DNA from: Metarhizobium sp017305935
GTDB taxonomy: Bacteria > Pseudomonadota > Alphaproteobacteria > Rhizobiales > Rhizobiaceae
Assembly (NCBI RefSeq): GCF_029601685.1
Contig: NZ_JARRIR010000003.1
Coordinates: 124,001 to 188,000, forward strand
DNA: 64,000 nt
Direction of reading: 5' to 3'
Below the pieces are notes generated by a model, which was not told the origin of the DNA, searched no databases, and saw only the letters and a list, made by a program, of their open reading frames with translations. Positions 60,009-64,000 of this stretch are shown here, in pieces. Both the position numbers and the translations under genes were made by a program. How positions within the stretch are numbered: position 1 is the stretch's first letter; each line of letters begins with the position of its first letter.

Positions 60009-60916
60009 AGCGGTACTCCCGGTTGGCCCGACGCGGGATCGAGATGATCGGCCAGCGCGTCCGCGATGAGGTTGAGCGCGACGGAAAGCAGGGCGATTCC
60101 GGCTGCGGGCGCCAGGACGGCGATCGGCGAAACGGTGATGTAGGGCCGCGCCTGCGCCACCATCAGGCCCCAGTCGCTCGACGGCGGCTGGGCGCCCAGC
60201 CCGAGGAAGCTCAAGGATGCGACGAAGATGATTCCCCAGGTCATGCGCAAGGCGAATTCCGCGATCGCCGTTGCGGCGATGTTCGGCAGCACCTCGCGCA
60301 AGAGAATGTAGCTGAGGCTTTCTCCCCGTGCCTGCGCGGCGGCGACGTAATCGCTGGTGACGACCGCCTGCGTGGCCCCGCGCAGGATGCGGCCGGTGCG
60401 CGGAGCGAAGATCGCCGCGACCGACAGGATCAGCACCGGCGGCGAGGTTCCGAAGCCGGCGATGAGCACCAGCGCCAGAAGCAGCGGCGGCAAGGCCAGC
60501 GCGAGATCGAGAAGACTGGCGATGCCCTGGTCGATCCAGCGCAGCCGCGGCTGGATTTGCGCATAGGCGCTGACGATTCCAAGCCAGCCGCCCACGACGG
60601 TGGACAACACCACGGCCACGAACGGAACCAGGATTACCGACCGGCCTCCGACCAGGAAGCGGCTGAGAATGTCGCGGCCGAGGTCGTCGGTGCCGAACGG
60701 ATGCGCCCATGTGGGAAACTGGTTCGGCAGACCGAGGCCGATCTGCGTCGGCGGATAGGGTGCGAGCCAGGGCCCGAGCCCGATGACCGCCAGCATGATC
60801 GCCGCGAGAGCGAGCCCCAGCCGTCCGTTGCCGCTGGATGCGAGGCTGCGCCACAGACTGCGCCGGGCGGCGGTATCCTGCTTGTCGAAGGAGAATGCGG
60901 GTGCGATGGGGCTCAT
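60005..60916 (-). CDS. Dipeptide-type ABC transporter permease (DppC-like)
   Basis: 303-aa permease with about six transmembrane segments and the N-terminal OppC_N region. HPFGTDDLGRDILSRFLVGGRSVI (about residue 72) and AAAQARGESLSYILLREVLPNIAATAI (about 190-215) are diagnostic. Overlaps the DppB-like gene by 4 bp (ATGA) and the ATPase start by 4 bp. Confidence 0.9.
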   Translation of the reverse strand: MSPIAPAFSFDKQDTAARRSLWRSLASSGNGRLGLALAAIMLAVIGLGPWLAPYPPTQIGLGLPNQFPTWAHPFGTDDLGRDILSRFLVGGRSVILVPFVAVVLSTVVGGWLGIVSAYAQIQPRLRWIDQGIASLLDLALALPPLLLALVLIAGFGTSPPVLILSVAAIFAPRTGRILRGATQAVVTSDYVAAAQARGESLSYILLREVLPNIAATAIAEFALRMTWGIIFVASLSFLGLGAQPPSSDWGLMVAQARPYITVSPIAVLAPAAGIALLSVALNLIADALADHLDPASGQPGVPL

Positions 60917-61911
60917 TTGCTGCGCAGCCTCGGATTGACGATGGCGGCCGCCATGTCGGCGATCAGCGTGATGGCGATGAACATCGCGCCCATCACGATG
61001 GCGATCGCCTGCACCGTCTCGATGTCGCTGGTCGTGATGGCCTCGACCAGACGCCGGCCGATCCCGGGAAAGGAAAAGACGTTCTCGATGACGACCACGC
61101 CGCTGATGAGATAGACGAGATTGAGCGCCAGCGTGTTTATGATCGGGACCGCCGCGGGAAGAACCGCATAGAGCGCCACCACCCGCCGCCGCGACAGGCC
61201 CGCCAGAACCGCCGTACGGGTGTGCGGCGCAGACAGGGATTCCCGGATCGCCGAGCGGGCGATGCGGATCGTGTAAGGCGCACTCACCAGCAGCATGGAC
61301 AGCACGGGCAGCACATAGGAAGCCCAGGCGCTCCATCCGCTCTGGAAGTTGAGCGCCGTACTGTCGATCGGCAGCCAGTGCAGAGCGACGCCGAAGACGA
61401 GAATGAGGGCCATGCCCGTGACGAATTCGGGCAGGGCCGTCAGCACCGTCGTCGATGACAGAAGCATAAGATCCTGCCATCGCCCGACATGCAGCGCCAT
61501 GTAGACGGCCAGCCCGAGCGACACGGGCAGGCTGATCGCCAGTGTCAGCGCGGCAAGCACGAGCGTGTTGCCCAGCCGCGGCATCACGTCGTCGCGGACG
61601 TTGCGGCCGGTGACGGTCGAAGTGCCGAAATCGCCCCGCACGAAATCGCCGAGCCAGGCCGCGTAGCGCACGACCACCGGCCGGTTCAGGCCCCGATCGG
61701 CGATGAAGCGCTCCAACTGCTCATTCGTCACCTCGCGCCCGAGGGCGTTGCGGGCGACATCGACCGGGCTGGAACTGGTCGCCGCGAAGGTGATGATCGA
61801 CATCACGAGCAGGGTCATGGCCGCCCATGCGATCTTGATGGCGATCACACGGGCAAAGACCATCCGTCCGATGCCCTCGCGGGCACCCTCAAGTGCAGGC
61901 TCTCGAATCAA
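60913..61911 (-). CDS. Dipeptide-type ABC transporter permease (DppB-like)
   Basis: 332-aa permease with about six transmembrane segments. GDFVRGDFGTSTVTGRNVRDDVMPRLGNTLVLA (about residues 85-118) and RTAVLAGLSRRRVVALYAVLPAAVPIINTLALN (about 225-258) are the DppB landmarks. TTG 61911 is accepted as start because GGAG stands seven bases before it; ATG 61863 would remove 16 residues. 42 bp after the binding-protein gene. Confidence 0.87.
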   Translation of the reverse strand: MIREPALEGAREGIGRMVFARVIAIKIAWAAMTLLVMSIITFAATSSSPVDVARNALGREVTNEQLERFIADRGLNRPVVVRYAAWLGDFVRGDFGTSTVTGRNVRDDVMPRLGNTLVLAALTLAISLPVSLGLAVYMALHVGRWQDLMLLSSTTVLTALPEFVTGMALILVFGVALHWLPIDSTALNFQSGWSAWASYVLPVLSMLLVSAPYTIRIARSAIRESLSAPHTRTAVLAGLSRRRVVALYAVLPAAVPIINTLALNLVYLISGVVVIENVFSFPGIGRRLVEAITTSDIETVQAIAIVMGAMFIAITLIADMAAAIVNPRLRSK

Positions 61912-61953
61912 GGCACAACTCCGATCAATCCGTTTTCAGGCCGCAAGCCCGCG

Positions 61954-63537
61954 TCAGACGAAATAGGCGTCGTGGAACTGGAGATTGTCGCCGCTGTGCG
62001 TTCGCACGTCACGGATATTGTTGCTCATGCCCCAGAGCACGTTGAGCGAGAAGGCGACGCTGGACCCCGATTCGTCGGCGACGATCTGCCATGCCTTCCG
62101 CAGAAGCGCGTTCTGCTTGTCGACGTCGAGCGATGTGCGCACGTCGCCGAGGATACGGTCGATCTCGGGATTGTTGAGCTTGGTTTCCGCAAAGGCCGGC
62201 TTGGTCGCGTAGAGATTGCTCAGCATCGTCACCGGCGGCCGCGCCTGGCTATAGCTGACATACATCGGCTTGACCTGCCAGATCTGGCTCCAATAGGTGC
62301 CCGCGTTCTCCTGCCGGATCGTCACGTTGATGCCTGCGGGGCGGACGATCTCGGCAAAGGCCGTCGCCAGTTCTACCATGCCGGAAAGGCTCGGCGAGGT
62401 GAACAGTTCCAGCTCGATCCCGTTGGGATGGCCGGCTTCCTCCAGAAGCGCCTTGGCCTGCGCCAGATCCTGGGCGCGAATTCCGAGGTTCTCGGGATAG
62501 GTGGGATGGCCGGGCCAGATATGGACGTCGCTCGTCAGCGTGCCATAGCCCTGGAAGACGACGTTCAAGAGCGCCTGCCGGTCCACCGCAAGCTTGATCG
62601 CGCGCACGACGCGGGGATCGTCGAAGGGCGCCTGGGTGAGGTCCATGACCACATACATGAAGGCCGAGTTCTCGCTGACGGCGACATGGGCCTTGTCCGA
62701 GGCCTCGATCAACTGCGCCTGGGCCGGCCCGACCTGGCCGATGACATTCGAATTGCCGGAGAGCAGCGACTGGATCAGCGTCGCGGATTCCACGATGTTC
62801 ACCTGGCGGATGCCGTCCAGATACGGCAGATTCGGGCGCCAGTAATGCTCGTTGCGCACCATCTCCCAGCTTTCGCCGGGGGCGAAGCTGGTCAGGCGGA
62901 AGGGACCGGACCCGATGGCGGTTTCAACGGTGAATTCGGAGGTGCCCTTTTTGACGATCGCGAAGTTGCGCGCGGCGATCTGCAACGGGAACTGGCTGTT
63001 GGGCTCCTTGAGATTGAAGGTGATCGTCCTGTCGTCGACGACCTGGATACCTTGCGGGTCGAGCGTCTGGGCAAGGCTGGCCTGGCTGGGGGAGGCCGTG
63101 GCCGGGTCCAGCACGCGGGCGAAGCTGTAGGCCACGTCGGCCGTGGTGAGCGGCGTGCCGTCCGAGAAAGACAGGCCCTCGCGCAGCACGAAGGTCCAGG
63201 CCGAACCCGCTTCGTTCGACGAATAGTTTTCGGCGAGCTGGTTGGAGATCGCGAAACCGTTCTCGAGCCGGATCAGCCTGTCATAGATGTGCGCGCAATA
63301 GATCGTGTCGTTGCCCATGCTGGCGCGCGCGGGATCGAGCGATTCCCGCACCGTTCCGCTGGTATAGGCCATATTCAATGTTCCGCCCTTTTTGGGCGTG
63401 GCCTCCTGCGCGTTGGCTTGGCGGACGAGGCCGCCGCCGAATGCCATCACGGCAATACCCGCAACCGCGCCCCGGAGCATCGTGCGCCGCTTGAGTGGCG
63501 ATATCGCGAATTGCGTCGTTCCATTCCTGTCGCTCAT
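61954..63537 (-). CDS. Dipeptide/oligopeptide-type ABC transporter substrate-binding protein
   Basis: 527-aa SBP_bac_5 protein. Its leader has a twin-arginine-like motif (LKRRTMLRGAVAGIAVMAFGGG) with cleavage near ANA-QE, so Tat export is likely. The core shows GGTLNMAYTSGTVRESLDPA (about residue 51), LREGLSFSDGTPLTTADVAYSFARVLD (about 118) and the GSGPFRLTSFAPGE segment (about 210). First gene of the operon with two permeases, fused ATPase, ABM protein, hydroxyacid dehydrogenase and M24 protein. Ligand is probably a small amide or modified peptide. Confidence 0.9.
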   Translation of the reverse strand: MSDRNGTTQFAISPLKRRTMLRGAVAGIAVMAFGGGLVRQANAQEATPKKGGTLNMAYTSGTVRESLDPARASMGNDTIYCAHIYDRLIRLENGFAISNQLAENYSSNEAGSAWTFVLREGLSFSDGTPLTTADVAYSFARVLDPATASPSQASLAQTLDPQGIQVVDDRTITFNLKEPNSQFPLQIAARNFAIVKKGTSEFTVETAIGSGPFRLTSFAPGESWEMVRNEHYWRPNLPYLDGIRQVNIVESATLIQSLLSGNSNVIGQVGPAQAQLIEASDKAHVAVSENSAFMYVVMDLTQAPFDDPRVVRAIKLAVDRQALLNVVFQGYGTLTSDVHIWPGHPTYPENLGIRAQDLAQAKALLEEAGHPNGIELELFTSPSLSGMVELATAFAEIVRPAGINVTIRQENAGTYWSQIWQVKPMYVSYSQARPPVTMLSNLYATKPAFAETKLNNPEIDRILGDVRTSLDVDKQNALLRKAWQIVADESGSSVAFSLNVLWGMSNNIRDVRTHSGDNLQFHDAYFV

Positions 63538-63712
63538 CTGTGACTCCCGGTTTGTTAGTTTCCAGTTCGCTGGAATTTTCCCCTATTTCTTATAAATAGC
63601 AGAGCCGGCCCGAATTGAGAAGCGTTATTTTCGAAAATCCTGCGGCACTGCATTGCCGGGAGGGCGGCTGCCGATCGTCTCCGTCCTCCTCGAACCGTGA
63701 CCGGAGGAAAGG

Positions 63713-63808
63713 ATGACCCGGCATTTTGCGCGGCGCGACAAGCGGGTCGCTTCGGCGAGCCGGTCGGGGCTCGGCGCTGCCATATGTCCGGGGCGCGAAT
63801 GCAGGTGA
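63713..63808 (+). CDS. Possible very small ORF with strong ribosome site
   Basis: 31 codons beginning MTRHFARRDKRV, very basic at the N-terminus and ending CPGRECR. Only support is a near-perfect Shine-Dalgarno sequence (GGAGGAAAGG, ending one base before the ATG, so spacing is tight). May be a remnant or chance; not recognised. Confidence 0.2.
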   Translation: MTRHFARRDKRVASASRSGLGAAICPGRECR

Positions 63809-63847
63809 GTCAGGCGGTATTTCGCGGCCGCAGCGAGTGTCAGGTGA

Positions 63848-63871
63848 TCGCGGCGGAGCGATCCGCCGCGA
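63848..63871 (-). terminator. Terminator-like hairpin after the SDR gene
   Basis: TCGCGGCGGA-GCGA-TCCGCCGCGA, a perfect 10-bp GC-rich stem with 4-nt loop, 20 bp downstream of the leftward SDR stop codon. Confidence 0.6.
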
Positions 63872-63891
63872 CCCAGGATGTCGAGGATCGC

Positions 63892-64000
63892 TTAGCGATA
63901 GACAATGCCGCCGTCGGTCAGGATGGCCTGGCCGGTGATATAGTCGGAATCGTCCGAAGAGAGGAATGCGACCAGCGCGGCCACGTCTTCTGGTGTCTGG
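63892..64000 (-). CDS. Short-chain dehydrogenase/reductase, C-terminal fragment (start beyond window)
   Basis: The last 35 codons of a leftward gene read PEDVAALVAFLSSDDSDY followed by ITGQAILTDGGIVYR and a TAA stop. This is the standard SDR C-terminus (sheet strand plus cofactor-side loop), of the type found in acetoin/diacetyl reductases and 3-oxoacyl-ACP-reductase-like enzymes. Catalytic residues are outside the window, so function is unassigned. Confidence 0.75.
   Translation of the reverse strand, partial: QTPEDVAALVAFLSSDDSDYITGQAILTDGGIVYR

Larger units (their letters stand above)
63538..63891. other. 354-bp intergenic region
   Basis: Promoter side of the dipeptide-type operon: an AT-richer stretch at 63570-63600 (TTTTCCCCTATTTCTTATAAATAG) precedes the binding protein on the minus strand. 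The rest holds a possible 31-codon reading frame (63713-63808) and a strong hairpin (63848-63871). No conserved protein or RNA gene was recognised. Confidence 0.6.

Noticed and set aside
60009..60854. N-terminal extension of the fused peptide ABC ATPase (845-aa frame)
   Set aside because: The extra part is out of frame with, and inside, the DppC-like permease gene and has no family similarity. The GTG at 60008 with a ribosome site is a far better start.
61489..63543. 684-codon open frame on the plus strand
   Set aside because: Antisense to the peptide-binding protein and permease; His/Arg/Asp-rich composition typical of shadow frames.
1..64000. CRISPR array, tRNA, rRNA, insertion sequence or prophage genes
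   Set aside because: No regularly spaced repeats, no cloverleaf with a CCA-adjacent acceptor, and no transposase, integrase or phage-structural motif were seen in any coding frame or intergenic gap.

Overview
The window is GC-rich, gene-dense chromosomal-type DNA from an alphaproteobacterium, most likely Rhizobiaceae/Hyphomicrobiales. Three things point there: the catabolic and ABC-transporter repertoire, an alphaproteobacterial LexA box (GTTC-N7-GTTC), and intergenic repeats that look rhizobial. The repeat assignment is from memory and was not searched. I see no rRNA, tRNA, CRISPR array, insertion sequence or phage gene. Almost every gene belongs to a compact catabolic or uptake operon with its own regulator next to it.

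Layout. 1-3125: a three-subunit molybdenum/[Fe-S]/FAD aldehyde oxidoreductase of PaoABC/YagTSR type (minus strand, large subunit cut by the window edge) divergent from a TetR regulator. 3232-5132: a PQQ-dependent sorbosone-dehydrogenase-like protein and a DUF2231-like membrane protein. 5412-8209: tauABC-type sulfonate importer. 8495-20900: a sugar locus in two divergent halves. One half holds a ribose-type ABC importer, RpiA-like isomerase, RpiR regulator, HAD phosphatase, FGGY kinase and aldehyde dehydrogenase; the other holds an FAH-family protein, a 2-hydroxyacid dehydrogenase and an SDR. Its two promoter regions carry near-identical TAGTNNNACTA palindromes that match the FadR-subfamily GntR consensus. 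21173-23212: 3-oxoacid CoA-transferase divergent from a PAS-LuxR regulator. 23230-26800: an EamA exporter/MocR pair and an acyltransferase-3 membrane protein. 27023-28471: NCS1 transporter. 28683-33656: an AcoR-like sigma-54 activator, a canonical -24/-12 promoter with an upstream palindrome, a Zn alcohol dehydrogenase and an NTF2-FMO fusion flavoprotein. 33754-34725: a quinone oxidoreductase.

34916-44302 is the most unusual part. A six-gene operon encodes acetoin/2-oxoacid dehydrogenase E1 alpha and beta, a free-standing lipoyl-domain protein, a GlpD-like FAD dehydrogenase, a class II ketose-bisphosphate aldolase and an E2 reduced to its catalytic core. It is divergent from a SorC regulator, an FGGY kinase and a lipoyl synthase. 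The inferred route is kinase, then GlpD-like oxidation, aldol cleavage to DHAP plus a carbonyl compound, and oxidative acyl-CoA formation by a dehydrogenase whose E2 is split and which may have its own lipoyl supply. The substrate is unknown.

44347-53111: a LysR regulator divergent from a Rieske oxygenase/reductase, an aminotransferase, a DUF2817-ABC ATPase fusion and the remaining parts of a polar amino acid importer. 53210-54637: a GlcD-like FAD oxidase. 54764-54968: a 57-aa protein directly behind a LexA box. 55145-63537: a MarR regulator convergent with a dipeptide-type ABC operon that also carries a metal-ligand-poor M24 (creatinase-like) protein, a 2-hydroxyacid dehydrogenase and an ABM-domain protein. 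The right edge holds the C-terminus of an SDR.
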